From the NCBI RefSeq assembly GCF_965363235.1, contig NC_134844.1, positions 50,402,872-50,466,871 on the forward strand: a stretch of DNA of 64,000 nt, given 5' to 3'. Made by a program: the position numbers and the translations under genes. Below the pieces are notes generated by a model. That model searched no databases. It saw only the letters and a program-made list of their open reading frames with translations, and was not told the DNA's origin. Source of the DNA: Mytilus galloprovincialis. Its lineage: Eukaryota > Mollusca > Bivalvia > Mytilida > Mytilidae. Positions 1 to 11,910 of the stretch are shown in pieces. How positions within the stretch are numbered: position 1 is the stretch's first letter; every line of letters starts with the position of its first letter.

Positions 1-37
1 AATTCAAAATGAAAAAATATCTTTTTCAAATGTTTAC

Positions 38-142
38 AGGCAGCCGAGAGACGTATTGTCGCAAAGTCGCGGTCACGATAAACAAGGACACAGCCGCCTA
101 TAATTTTAACTGAGCCTTCTACTTCAATTTCAAGGGAAAGCC
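38..142 (-). CDS. possible internal exon at window edge, unidentified
   Basis: On the minus strand a good acceptor (TTCATTCTCAG) is followed by an open frame that stays open to the window start. It reads SLEIEVEGSVKIIGG, then a stretch containing VYRDRDFATIRL. A GT donor (CCT|GTAAAC) would end it at 38, giving 105 nt. It needs two incoming bases, which fits the single base left over by the exon at 1912-2086. The protein does not look like the first membrane helix expected next in a ZIP transporter, so membership in that gene is doubtful. On the plus strand the same bases read SRETYCRKVAVTINKD before a stop at about 114, behind a TTTACAG acceptor, so a terminal exon on plus is the alternative. 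No family recognised. Confidence 0.28.
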
Positions 143-849
143 CTGAGAATGAAGAATTAATATCAGATTCAATCAAACAGTATAACAGTGTTTCACACAA
201 CTTTTACTAGTAAGATACCATTATCTTGTGTGTGCAACATACATTACTGTTTTGAAGATAACTACTCATACACGATATAATAATAGTATCTAGAATTCTC
301 TTTTCCCATCAAGAGTGATTTTTGTCTCAATATAATATGTTAAAATAGTAACTTTAATTTCTTATTCAGGCACCATGAAAAGTAACAAAAGCTAAATAAT
401 ACAATGCATATGCACATGTAGACAATGGCTTCCAAAACCATCATACATGTATATATCCGACATTTACATTTTTTACCCGATATTGTCCTACTTTTTAGTG
501 TTCAAGACTTTCCTAAGAGACAGTCATTTTAACATAATTCGCAATGTTTTTGACCCAACCTATTGCCTTTAACAGCAACACATTTCGGTTCATAAAATAT
601 TGAAACAGATTAAAATTCTCCTATTCTAACATTTTCATCCATTAACACAATGATTGACTTGAAAAATTGCATAATCTTAAAATTAGTGCATTGATACCGT
701 TTAATAAATTTAATTATCGCTATTTTGTGCATTTTTTACCTTTGATCTTTTTTTGTGATAATTTTTCATATCATCCTACTCGCTTGAGATGGAAAATTAT
801 AGCTAGAAACTAAGCAGGCACGCTGCGTTGCTAACGAAATTGACAACGT

Positions 850-1005
850 CCTCATAGGTAAAATAGGGATAAACAGATTATCATTGGTCATCTCAACTCG
901 ATTGCCTTTCTCGCTTTTGCCGACCCGGCTCAAGCGAGAAAATCAATCTGGTTGAGATGATCGACTATAATCTATAATTACATTATCTGTTACCATAGGT
1001 TCAAG
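850..1005. mobile_element. MITE-like palindromic element
   Basis: Nested inverted repeats: an inner pair 886-919 / 932-965 (CATCTCAAC...GTTGAGATG, with TTTCTCGCT / AGCGAGAAA at the centre) and outer ends CATAGGTAAAAT / TTACCATAGG. No coding content. Confidence 0.5.
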
Positions 1006-1189
1006 CTGCCTCAAATGAATGAATTTGAATAAGTTTAGAAAATTTCAGACAGTATGATGCATTTTGATTTAAGTAAACATCAAGCGTGTCAAGAAACATG
1101 AATTAACAAATAAATGGGGAATGTGTCTGTGTCTATGGGACACAGATGATGCCCTCGCTTGTATATCATATGAAGTTATAAAAGGATAT

Positions 1190-1640
1190 AACTGAAAATT
1201 GGCAAAAGTGATGCTACCGAAATTTGTACTTGATCTGAGTTTTGTGGTAATAACAATTGTGTATAAGTTTCATAACATTTAGTTGAGGCTAACTTTAAAA
1301 GTTAGGAAATGGAAAGTTCTGCAATATTTCCATTTGTAATGAGCATGATGAGGCATACCTCAAGAACAATAAGAGTGACACCCCCATAAAACAAAACGTA
1401 TCTGCATTTTGTAGTAATAAGCATTGTGTATAAGTTTCATAACATTTGCTTTGATTTAGGCTGAAATGCAAAGAAAAATTCAGCAATTTTTCAAATTGTA
1501 AAGGGACATAACTCTAGAACAATAAAAGTGACACCCTCTTAAATCAAACTGATCTTTAGTTTGTGGAAGTCAGCATTTTTTCCATTAGTAAAAGGGCACA
1601 ACTCTAGAGAGGATAAGTGACTTCATCAAAATATATATAT
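1190..1640. repeat. degenerate tandem repeat, about 170-bp units
   Basis: Related units are visible through TGTGTATAAGTTTCATAAC at about 1258 and 1426, and through GGGACATAACTCTAGA-type segments at about 1502 and 1595. They are followed by AATAAAAGTGACACC variants. This is a common bivalve-type interspersed repeat; no function apparent. Confidence 0.55.
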
Positions 1641-1911
1641 GTAGATGTACAGACAAATAAGGGTTAAACTTTTCACAGGTTTTCAGCTTGAATACTGATA
1701 ACCCAATATCCTTGTTTAACTCAATAGTTATCGACACTAACGACATGTATTTTGTACTGCCAGCGGATCCTTTCTCTACGGCTGAATAGGCTATGTTAAC
1801 TTACCTTTTGCTTAATGTACAAAACACAAGTACAATGTATATACATGTATTATGCTTTTAAAATTCAATGATACATATTTTAAAATATTTTCATAACCTT
1901 CACTTGCTTAC

Positions 1912-2086
1912 CTTGTCCTGATGGGGCCTCAACTTTATGAGCCCCTTCTTCTTTTTTATGCACAATTCCTTGACATGACGTCTTGTGAAACAACAAAGCA
2001 GGAGCAATGTTATTGACATCTTCCAATGTTAATGGTTTGTTCAATGGAATGGAGTGAAGTTTCAATACTTCTTCTATGGAAACACA
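1912..2086 (-). CDS. SLC39/ZIP-type zinc transporter, PAL-motif ectodomain exon
   Basis: Exon of 175 nt between acceptor ATTTTACAG and donor CAAG|GTAAGC; it starts in phase 0 and leaves one base. It encodes CVSIEEVLKLHS, then PLTLEDVNNIAPALLFHK, then a second Cys and a charged tail KKEEGAHK. Two cysteines bracketing a helical segment with a central PAL motif are the signature of the membrane-proximal ectodomain of LIV-1-subfamily ZIP zinc transporters, which import zinc into the cytosol. The signal-peptide exon at 11561-11910 on the same strand fits as exon 1. Its best donor leaves phase 2, however, so a small exon between them is probably missed. The eight membrane helices should lie below position 1. 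Which ZIP paralogue it is cannot be told. Confidence 0.62.
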
Positions 2087-2931
2087 CTGTAAAATACATA
2101 AAATTATTTGCTATACATTTACCTGATACATGTACATGTATTAACACTAATTTTACAAACATATATGTGTATAAAGAGGTTTTACATGAGCATTGATGAG
2201 ATCAAAAGAAACTACAAAAGTCTTGTAACTAACAGATAAAATTCTGAAAATCATTGAATTGAAGTTTGACTCTATAAACAAATATGAATGTGAATTTAAG
2301 GAGATAGTCCGATGTCACAGTATGATTGCCAAATAATACTATTCCAAATATCAACAACAATTTGAACAAAGTCAAAGTACAGTGACAATGTACCTACATC
2401 ATGATGTTACATTGTAAGTTTGAAAATTAAAATTGCTGTGTAAGCTGTAAATCATACTCAGACCATAACTGCCATTCCTAAGGTCAATCAGACGTGTGGC
2501 AATGTCCAGTAATACATGTACATGGTTTTCAGGTCAAGTTATGAAATGCTTTCAATTACTGGACCAGATATGACCATTGTAGATATATAAGAATTTTGTA
2601 ATAGTCATAATGTAAAAGACTGCTAAACACTTACTGAACCTGACTAACATGACTAATGGTTGAACAATTACTTGACCATGTTGACCAAAAGTGAAAAAAA
2701 ACCACTGAAACTTCTGCCAAAATATCATGAATATGGAAAAGATTCTATTATAAATTGAACATGAATTGGAAATGAACCATATCTGTTAACATTTCTCTGT
2801 ATTCGTGGCATTTGTTCAAAATGTACCTTAAGGATTACATAACATAGGGTAAACCATCATAATTCATTAATGTACATACCATCAGTTTTTATGATGCCAT
2901 TTAATTGGATTTTAATATTATCAAAAGTACA

Positions 2932-4560
2932 GAGGGGGGGCAAGGGGTTTAACTGTTATGCTGTTATGGGGTAATTTAATTCTTTGTTATCTGTTATTCT
3001 GAAATAAAATTGAGAATGGAAATGGGGAATGTGTCAAAGAGACAACAACCCGACCAAATAAAAAACAACAGCAGAGAAAATATATTTACTGTTAGCTGTT
3101 ATTGTCTTATTCCTTGTTAGCTGTTATAGGACTATTATTTTTATTGTTATCTGTTATTGTGAGATTGTATTTGCTGTTAACTGTTATTGAAAATTGGAAT
3201 GTTAGCATTTTGACAGCCAAATTGAATCTTAAATAGAAATTGAAGAAAATTAAACATTGTGATTTGGATGGAGAGTTGTCTCATTGGCACTCAAACCACA
3301 TCATCTTATTATCACTATTGGGGTCTTTCCACTGGTGATATGGAGGTCACATATTTGCAGAAGAATTCCAGTAACAACTTGACATAAAAACAGTCGAGTA
3401 CAGGACCATTCCAGTATACATTATTATCATTCTTTGTAATAAATTCCATTGTCTGTATAATATTGTACAAATTATATATTTGTACAAAAAATAGGTACAA
3501 ATTATAGGTTTTTTTTTTACTTTGTACACATTTTTCTTACAAATTATAATTTGTATTTTGACTTTGTACATATTTTTTGTACAAATTATAATTTGTAAAA
3601 ATAAAAATTTGTATAAAATTCACTTATAACTATTACAATAACTTATCATATGGATTTTGTTATAAAAAAAGCATTGATACACCATATATAATGACCAAAC
3701 AATAAACGTTATGTTGTACTGTTACACCACTGTCCAAGGATAGGCACCAACTAACATGTTTAACCCCGCCACATTCTGTATGTGCCTGTCCAAAGTCAGG
3801 AGCCTGTAATTCAGTGGTTGTTTTCGTTTATTATTTTGTAGATAAATCAGGCTCGCCGCTGTTAAATTTCTCGTTTGAATTGTTTTTCATTTGTCATTTA
3901 AAGGCCTTTTATATCTGACTATGCAGTTTTGCTGCATTAAATGGTTTGCTCATAGTCGAAGGTGGTATGATGAGCTATAGTTGTTAATTTCTTTGTCTTT
4001 TTTCTCTTTTGGAGAGTTGTCTCATTGGCAATCATACATCTCCTTTTATACTTTTTTATTTACAAAATACAAAAATAGTATATATGTATCATTTGTTTGA
4101 GCATGTGAGTGAAATATTGCCTTTGGGAATTACACAACATCTTTTGCTTTTAGCATTCATATTTAGGAGTTCTACTCCTTTACTTTGTATTTACATGAAA
4201 GAGAACCCTGACTATCAATTTTTCAAACGCTTTTTAACTGGTTCACATAGTGAAAAGTGAAGCTCAGAAACTGTTGCTACATTTAAAGATGTGTCTTTAA
4301 CAGCTTCAAAAATCTAATTTCTCGATAAAATATCCTTTAAATAAGTGAATATATATGTCTCTGTGAAAGCCGAACCAGATCCATACAAGCAGTTATATAA
4401 TAAGATCTACTGACAGTACTGTATTGGTTCTGGACCGGACTGATTTTAAGATTTCATTTACTGTTATCTGTTATTGTCCCTTTTCAATTCCTTGTTATCT
4501 GTTTTAAGCCAAATCAATTTACTGTTTTGCTGTTATTGGAACCCCCCTTGCCCCCCCTCA
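2932..4560. mobile_element. non-autonomous DNA element with GTACA target duplication
   Basis: The ends are inverted (GAGGGGGGGCAAGGGG at left, CCCCTTGCCCCCCCTC at right) and flanked by GTACA at 2927-2931 and 4561-4565. Inside both ends lie direct copies of CTGTTATCTGTTATTG-like subrepeats (2951-3190 and 4455-4540), possibly protein-binding sites. The interior is a mosaic of other mussel repeats (about 3010-3060, 3265-3300, 3700-4045). No transposase frame is present. Confidence 0.6.
3462..3625. repeat. AT-rich palindromic repeat cluster
   Basis: Four or more copies of TACAAATTATAATTTGTA-like palindromes separated by TTTGTACA. The short minus-strand frames across it are low-complexity by-products. 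Confidence 0.5.
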
Positions 4561-4667
4561 GTACAGCCTGCTTTGTTTTAATAGTTAATAAGTACACATG
4601 TAGTAGAAAAAAAAGTGCATGCAGTATTATTACCTTAGATTTTTTAGACAATATTTACCAATATTAT

Positions 4668-5225
4668 GTCAGGGGACTTACTTAAATGAGTGATTTTCTA
4701 AATCACTGTTTCAAGTAACATTATTTCCATAAAGGTTGAAAGTAAGAGTTGTCTTTCTTTGATAATCACTTATTTAAGTAGTACAAAATAATCACTAGAA
4801 GAAGTGATTTAATTTTACTGTAGCTTTAAATATAGAATACTAATGATCCAGGGACTAATCATATTTCTAAACTTATCAGAACCAACATCTGTGTTGTCTA
4901 GGATGACCAGGTCATTTCAGGTGATGACCTTGTACTGAATCTAGGAATTTTATTAATGACATAAAAATCACTTGTTTAAGTACCATTATTTTAATAACCC
5001 CTACTAATTTCAACACCAACCCCATCTAAGGCATAAACCTTGCTACTTAAAAGAAGCAAATTTTTTTTTTTTTTTTCAATTTTACTAATGAAAAGATATT
5101 ATTTAAATCTATGTGTTTAAATTAAAATTTTGGTAAAACTACAAAATCACAATTTGTGACAAAACTTCAAATTTGCTACTCAAATAAGTGATTTAAAAAT
5201 CACTTATTTCAGTAAGTCCCCTGAC
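4668..5225. mobile_element. MITE-like element with about 50-bp terminal inverted repeats
   Basis: The ends read GTCAGGGGACTTACT inward on both sides and continue for about 50 bp, with repeated AAGTGATTT / AAATCACTT blocks. The interior is non-coding. The CAGGGG end resembles hAT-type ends, but I see no matching 8-bp duplication. Confidence 0.6.
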
Positions 5226-5780
5226 TGATATACATCCTTAATACTGACAATAACTGACTAACTACAATGTATGTAAAGAAAGAACATGAAGATGTACAAT
5301 AATATGAAATTCAATGGTAGTTATTATTTGCCGTTTAGTTAAATGTCATTTCTTATCAATTGACAATGCCTTGTTAGATTTTAAGATGGAAGGAATTCTC
5401 AAGGGAGCTAATCATAACTTAAGTCTAAGCTCAAAAACACTTCATTGGCATAAAGTGCATAGAGTGAAATATTTTTTTGTAAACCTACGTAATGTCTTTA
5501 AAATAGATAGTTTACAATCAATAACACAAAACATAATATACAAATCTATTTGTCCTCACTAGAATAAGTTTGAAATATTTGTCACTGAACATCTCTGAAC
5601 ATCTCTGGTTTACCTTAAGACATTACCAAATTTCTAAATTATCCAAACAAGTCATGCACTTTTTATGTAAAATCTCTAACTCTAAACATGTGCTTTAATT
5701 AAAGGTTTGATTAACAGATATATATGCATCTTTAAACTTATTGCTTTAAAGTTTCAAAATATATATATGATATATCATGG
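5226..5780. other. unassigned stretch
   Basis: AT-rich sequence. The open frame at 5314-5562 has no splice context or recognisable protein features, and I see no gene. Confidence 0.5.
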
Positions 5781-5784
5781 AATC

Positions 5785-6035
5785 TGATGTTCAGTAGTTG
5801 TCGTTGGTTGATGTTGTTCTTAAGTGTTTCTCGTGTCTCGATTTTCATATACTGTTGGTTTTTCTGTTGGAATGGTTTTACACAAGTCAGTTTTGGGGCC
5901 CTTCTAGCATGCTGTTAGGTGTAAGCCAAGGCTCCATGTTGAAGACCGTACCTTGACCTATAATGGTTTACTTTTACAAATTATGACTTGAATGGAGAGT
6001 TGTCTCACTGGCACTCATACCTCAACTTCTTACAT
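5785..6035 (+). repeat. mussel interspersed repeat, GAGTTGTCTCATTGGCA tail
   Basis: Near full-length copy running from CAGTAGTTGTCGTTGG through a TTGAAGACCGTAC block to GGAGAGTTGTCTCACTGGCA. Related copies lie at 17860-18085, 24392-24625 and, inverted, at about 50195-50385. Tail fragments lie near 3270, 4010, 31345, 32540, 42330, 47020 and 63115. The segment at 5818-5835 is the unfilled equivalent of the site occupied by the retrozyme at 23871-24383. Confidence 0.7.
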
Positions 6036-6398
6036 CTATGTAACTATAATTCCTTAGTGTTATTAATACTATTCAAGTACAATGTAGACCACAAACATAC
6101 TGATAAAATCTTGTTTACCACAAATTTTCCATATATTCATTGAGCTTTATCAGTAAGGGATAATATATCAATAACATCCTTTTGGAGTTTCAGTTACATG
6201 TTATTGTACTTAGGAAGAAGCATTGAACTTAATATACATTTTGTACATATAGTCACGATATCTCAGTAGCATGGGTTCGAATACCGGCAAGGGAAGAACA
6301 AAAAATTTGTGAAAGCAAATTTACAGATCTAACATTGTTGGGTTGTTGTTTAGACGAGTTGTATATATACTACTATATACATGTAGTATATATATTTA

Positions 6399-6559
6399 TA
6401 GGTTTCATAACGAGTGAGAATTAGATATCGATTGATATCAACTCGAGTTATTTAATTTCAATAATAATAAACGAGCCTATGGCGAGTTTATTATTATTGA
6501 AATTAAATAACGAGAGTTGATATCAAGCGATATCTAATTCTCACAAGTTGTTAAACCTA
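6399..6559. mobile_element. near-perfect palindrome (foldback MITE)
   Basis: Arms 6399-6472 and 6486-6559 are inverted copies of about 73 bp around a 13-bp centre and contain AGATATCG / CGATATCT and TTTAATTTCAATAATAATAA. Transcribed, it would form a long hairpin. Confidence 0.7.
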
Positions 6560-7092
6560 TTTCTCTTATGGCAAAAAGTTGTATGTGCGTGGCCTATTTG
6601 TTGCGAGTTGTGTTGCTACAGCCGTTTTTCTTTGCAACGCGTACTGATCTGTATACTTTTTGAACTAATATGGTTTTATTTTATTGTGTTGTATGTTCTT
6701 GTGTGAACAGAATACTGTTCCATTGACTCCCAGATATATCTTTTTTTTATATTTTTATAGGTTTCATAACAAGTGCACGGGTTCCTTTCTTTTTTTCTTC
6801 GTCCATGATAAGATTTATATTAGATAATGCAGACGATAAAGCAGACGAAAATTGCGAAAACCGGAAGTAAACAATCAGTTGTCAAGAAAAAAAGTAGTCC
6901 CGGCATGACCTTTTCCAGTGAATAATGACCTGATCAACGGCCAATGAAAATATTGGAAATTTACGAGATAAGCCAATCAAATTAACGTAATTTTAATATC
7001 ACTTTTTCATATCACACTCCGTACGGTGTGATACGAAAAATATCTATTCACGTGGGAGTTAGATAACAGGCCCCAACCATAAGAGAAATATA
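6560..7092. mobile_element. probable TIR element beside the palindrome
   Basis: Bounded by TTTCTCTTATGG at about 6561 and its inverse CCATAAGAGAAA at about 7078. A second copy of the GGTTTCATAAC motif lies at about 6760. The interior shows no protein. Confidence 0.4.
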
Positions 7093-8400
7093 TGTACATG
7101 TAGTATATATATATTCACTAAATACAAACCAAAGGTTAACTATGTGTTACATTTATACATTAACATGATGTTTATTTTTAAACTCTTAATGATTCAAGCA
7201 TGTTTTTTTATTACTTTTTTCTATCTTATAACTGAAATGACAAGCTCATTAAGGCCCAAACACACATTTGTTTATTGGTGCAGACATGTGATATGTGAGC
7301 AGGGATAAAGTCCTGAATCTACTGACTACTGATAGTCAATCCCTGACAGTCTTGTCAATAGCATTATACATTTGAATATATACATGTATGTAATTTTTTT
7401 GTATACTGTAATGTATTTCAAGACAAAGAGGGTATTGCAAATGGGAGTGTATTACATGTATACATGGTATATAAGTGTAAACCAACTTATTTTTGGGGGA
7501 TACATTATTTCATATTAAGCCCTTTCTATCCCTTCTCACTGTGACTTGATTTCCTGATTTTTCAAATTAACTCAAAGAAGTTAAATAAGGAATAATCTAA
7601 ATGCTACGTACATATTCACAACAATTAATGTACAAAAAAAATGTATATTCACATTAATTTTCTAAGCGCATTAGAACTTTATAATTTTGAAAGATTTATG
7701 CAAACAGAATAATTGCACTAAGTTAAGGCTCTGCTGAGTCCTCACTAATTTTTTTCTTAACCATATTGCAGCTTTTATTTATATCATAAAACTGAGAATA
7801 GATATCATGCTCCTGGTGTATATATATATTGTAAAGATGATCAATAACTCCAACTCAATCAATTTGGGAAAATATCTTACTAAAAAAATTTAATGTAAAC
7901 AGTGGAATGTTAAAATCAAATATACTCATGATATTCAGATAAACAAAAAATAAGATGAAAACAATAACTGCAACATTTTTTAATACTTGTTTTCTGTTTA
8001 TTCTGTTGGTACATGTACATGTTTGTATAATGAGCTAATGTGAAAGTACATAAATACTTGTATAAGCAATGTAAATGTATGACTCCATACAATATGTACA
8101 ATGTACATGTATTTCATCTAAAGTTTATATATTTAAATTTATTCTTATCTCAAGCTTTAATAATTTTCATTTTAAACAATGTTTAAAGTAGTAAACAAAG
8201 GAAGCATAATTTGAAATTTATTTATTTTCAAAACTAAAAGCTTATTATAATCTCAATGGCAGGGTTATTACAAGTATGATAATGTACACTGTAGTTTGAC
8301 ATTTGTTTTTCAAGTATATAATGTATATAATTGTCCTAAATATGTACAACTTTACACACCCTCAGAGTTAATGATTAGTAAAAACGAAAGATAATACTTG
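7093..8400. other. unassigned AT-rich stretch
   Basis: Contains scattered TACATGTA and simple AT runs. The minus-strand frame at 7916-8101 is Tyr/Cys-rich low-complexity sequence. No gene seen. Confidence 0.5.
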
Positions 8401-8404
8401 TACA

Positions 8405-8590
8405 TTTCAGTGGCAGATCCAAAAATTTTCATAAGTGGGGGCCCACTGACTGACCTAAGAGGGGGCCCGCTCCAGTCACGCTTCAGTGATTCCCTATATA
8501 GGCAACCAAATTTTTTTCCAAAAGGGGGGGGGGGGGGGGGCGGGCCCTCTGGGCCCCCTGGGCCCCCCCTCTAAATCCGCCTCTGCATTT
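8405..8590. repeat. GGATCCGCC-ended short repeat, copy 1
   Basis: G/C-run-rich repeat with inverted ends (AGTGGCAGATCC ... ATCCGCCTCTG) and an inner GTGATTCCCTATATAGGCAA. It includes a G homopolymer of about 18 bases at about 8523. Same family at 12500-12660, 32715-32840 and 38690-38845. Confidence 0.65.
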
Positions 8591-9064
8591 ATTCAATTTA
8601 TGTGGTATTTACGGTTAAAACTTATTGATATTTCTATGTACATGATTATCTTTTTCTTAAAATTATTATAAACTTTCACCTGTTTTTAATTTTTTTAAAT
8701 CTTACAAAATAATAGTTTGTGGTTGTCAATGATCGTTATGCCCTAGTAAGTCTGGGATGATGTTAAAGAGAACAATGTACTGGATCAGTTGATAATACTA
8801 TTATTTACACCGGGGAAACAGTCATACAGTTCAAGGTTAGGTTATTCCATACAATGATCAAAATGCAGAGGGTTAGGTGTATTATTACTAATACACCTAC
8901 TACATGTACTACATGAAACTATTGCCATTACATGTACATCACACTTGTGATAAACTACAAACATGACAAAATGTACCCTTGATTTCTTTGACTGTCAAAC
9001 ATCCAAACAACTACATGTACATGTATGACAAAGTTTAAATAAATTAATAAGCCAATTAACAATA

Positions 9065-9515
9065 ATTAAACAAGAATGTGTCCAAAGTACATGGAAGCCC
9101 CACTTGCACTATCATTTTCCATGTCCAATAGACCTTGAAATTGGGTAAATAATCTAATTTGCCATTAAAATTAGAAAGGTCATGTCATAAGCAACATGTG
9201 TACTAAGTTTCAAGTTGATTGGACTTCAGCTCCATCAAAAACTACCTTGACCAAAAACTTTAACCTGAAACTTGCACTTTAATTTTCTATGTTCAGTGGA
9301 CCTTGAAATTGGGGTCAAAAGTATAATTTGGTCTTAAAATTAGAAAGATCATATCATAAGCAACAAGTGTACTAAGTTTCAAGTTGATTGGACTTCAGCT
9401 TCATCAAAAACAACCTTGACCAAAAACTTTAACCTGAAGCGGGACAGACAGACGAACGGACGCACAGACCAGAAAACATAATGCCCCTCTACTATCGTAG
9501 GTGGGGCATAAAAAA
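9065..9515. repeat. bivalve tandem repeat, two units
   Basis: Two direct copies (about 9105-9285 and 9286-9480) share CTAAGTTTCAAGTTGATTGG and ACCAAAAACTTTAACCTGAA. They end in GGTGGGGCAT. A widespread bivalve repeat type. Confidence 0.65.
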
Positions 9516-10534
9516 CACAACTGAAAGATTGAATTCTTGAGTTTCTGTCATACATGTACATCATGTATAGTACTACTGTTACTGCTACATGTAGCTATAC
9601 ATGCTATAGTACAGCCTACAATGTACATTTGTAGCTTACAAAAATTTGGGCCATGGCTTGTTACATGTTTTATATAACATGTACATTTACATGTATAAGG
9701 AGAAAAAAGAAAATGACGCTAAGACATGTAAGAAATAAATGGCAAAATCATTTATATTATTTATCATGATTATTGATAAGAAAAGAATGTGTTTTTCATG
9801 CTTATGGGGCAAATGAACATGATGAATGCCACAAAAATATTTATAAAAAGATGATTATTAATTAAAAAAATGAATTCATACGATACAAGAAATGATAGTT
9901 ATTAAAAGTTAAAAAGGAAATTGTTCTTATTAGTCGGATCTCAGACATAAATGAACATATAAGCATAAAGACAAGTCTGTTTTTCGTTTCTGACTTAAAA
10001 GTTAACTCAAGTATTTGAGTTTACAATTATATTGATAAAAAAAGTCACACAAATGTGTTTTCATCGTGTTTTAAGAAGCATAAGGCCAAACAAAAAAGTT
10101 TGTGTGTTAACTGTCACTTGCCGAATAAAAATAGGGTACAATGTAGGTCATGTACATGTAGGTACACATGTATAAATGCATGACATGAGGAAGGTATTTT
10201 TCTTATCTTTAAAATTCTTTTAAACAACATTTTGACCTTTAACCATTTTTGTTAACAGTGCTTAATCAAAAATGGTAAAACAAACTTTCATGACTTTAGG
10301 GTTGGGAATAAAAATTAGGGTAGGTAGGGCAGTAGGGTTGCAGTAAACTCACATACTTTCAGTTTGGCCTAAATTGACTTGAATAAGTCTGTCATTTTCA
10401 GATTTACACAGCTTATACACTGTACATGTAATCATGATAATGACAAAATGACTTTCAAAACAAACTTCTATCCAAACAGTCAGAGCGTTACATGTATATT
10501 TAGTTAATTACAAAGACATTTGTATGTTAAGAAA
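9516..10534. other. unassigned stretch, rich in TACATGTA
   Basis: No exon seen. The palindromic 8-mer TACATGTA and ACATGT variants are unusually frequent between about 8900 and 10650. Confidence 0.4.
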
Positions 10535-11040
10535 TTCAAACTCATAAGTTGAAACTAAACTGACAATGCCAGGCCATTCATTAGGAGGCAGTACCCGGTA
10601 CTTTTACCCTCCTACATGTATGCTACTGATACAATGTAAGTACCGCCTGAATTCAGGAATTTTTATATAAGATGTTTATTGAATACATTGAAAAGTACCA
10701 CCTACAAATAGGAATGTACCGGTCAACATGAAAGATAATGAAACCCCTGCAATGCCATGGCTAAAAAAGAAAAAGACACACACAACATACGTGACATACA
10801 TGTGTAGAACCAGTATAAAACTGAGCAACATGAACCCGACCAAAATCTGAGGGTGATCTCAGGAGCTCTTGAAGGATTAGCATATCCTGCTCCAATTATG
10901 TTGCTCATGTATGATGTAGAGATACAAACCCAGTGATACATTAATCATGTTAATGTCTCATTTGGTACATTGTTGGTCACATGAGTAGATGGGGACCAGC
11001 TTTGTCATTTTTGAAACAGATCAACCAACTCAGGATGTTA
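10535..11040 (-). mobile_element. 3'-end fragment of the RT element family
   Basis: Carries GCAATGCCATGGCTAAAAAA and the ATCTGAGGGTGATCTCAGGA block, which resemble the 3' untranslated part of the element at 15853-17500. The copy is divergent and interrupted. Confidence 0.4.
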
Positions 11041-11446
11041 TCCATCATCCAACTCTTTGTTCAATATAAAATACAATACAACATGAAGAAAAAGTCAGAA
11101 CAAAATTACTTTCTTCCATTGTATTATAACGTTATCAAAAAGTAATCAGGACTACACAATACAGGGTATTATCAAAAGTAATTGATTGAATTAAATTACA
11201 TGTAATCAGATTTTTAGCTGATTTATAATCATGATGATGACAATCATTGATTACTTGAAAAAATGTAATCAATTACCCCCGGTCTGCTTTGTCCAAACTG
11301 TGTGGCAGAAATAGTAGCGACTGAACAGCCAGTATCTCAACAGGTTGTGTGGCTAAAATGTCTCAAAATGCACAAAATTAATTCAATCTCTATCTTTTGA
11401 GTGTTTAGTATTACAATATTTTCCCTGCTTGTGCATATATAGAAGA

Positions 11447-11530
11447 AGTCCAAATAGTTATTCTGTCTTGCAAGGCTATTTCAAAAAAAATTCTGGGACA
11501 CCTTCTGTAGACGGCATAATTATTTGGACT
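11447..11530. mobile_element. 84-bp MITE, AGTCCAAATA ends
   Basis: Inverted ends AGTCCAAATAGTTAT / ATAATTATTTGGACT. A related 100-bp copy lies at 53876-53975. It sits 30 bp downstream of the first-exon donor of the ZIP-type gene. Confidence 0.6.
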
Positions 11531-11560
11531 AGAATAGAAGTATAGCTTTTCTTGACTCAC

Positions 11561-11910
11561 CTACATTCATGACCTACATTTCTTTTTTGTTTCAGAAAAT
11601 ATTTTTCAAAAAGCTTATATAAATTCCAACTTACATGTTTTAAAACACAGTCTTTTCTCTCGTCATTGTTAGTCAAACTAGAACATGATGTAAAATTGTT
11701 GGTTTTATTTGTGGTTGATTGTAAACTTGTGTCATATAAAACAGTTTGTAATTTATTTAAAGTGACAGTTTCCTTCCCACTTATATTGTACATAAAGTCT
11801 GACAAAAATATCCGTGATGTGTTTGAAATACACTGTCCATTCAAACTTAAAACGTTGACTACTATCAATGTAAATAGTAAACAACACGACAAGGTGAGAT
11901 AGTTCGTCAT
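11561..11910 (-). CDS. SLC39/ZIP-type zinc transporter, first coding exon
   Basis: ATG at 11908-11910 opens a 116-codon exon. Residues 1-25 (MTNYLTLSCCLLFTLIVVNV) form a clear signal peptide. The rest is an ectodomain with Asn-glycosylation sites, cysteines (SLNGQC, NFTSC, RKDC) and an amphipathic run FLSDFMYNISGKETVTLNKL, resembling the helix-rich N-terminal domain of LIV-1-type ZIP proteins. It ends at a strong donor TGTAG|GTGAGT (phase 2). A weaker in-frame donor AAT|GTAGGT would join directly to the PAL exon at 1912-2086. A preceding GTG is not the start. The family call rests mainly on the pairing with the PAL exon; alone this is only a secreted or membrane N-terminus. Confidence 0.6.
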
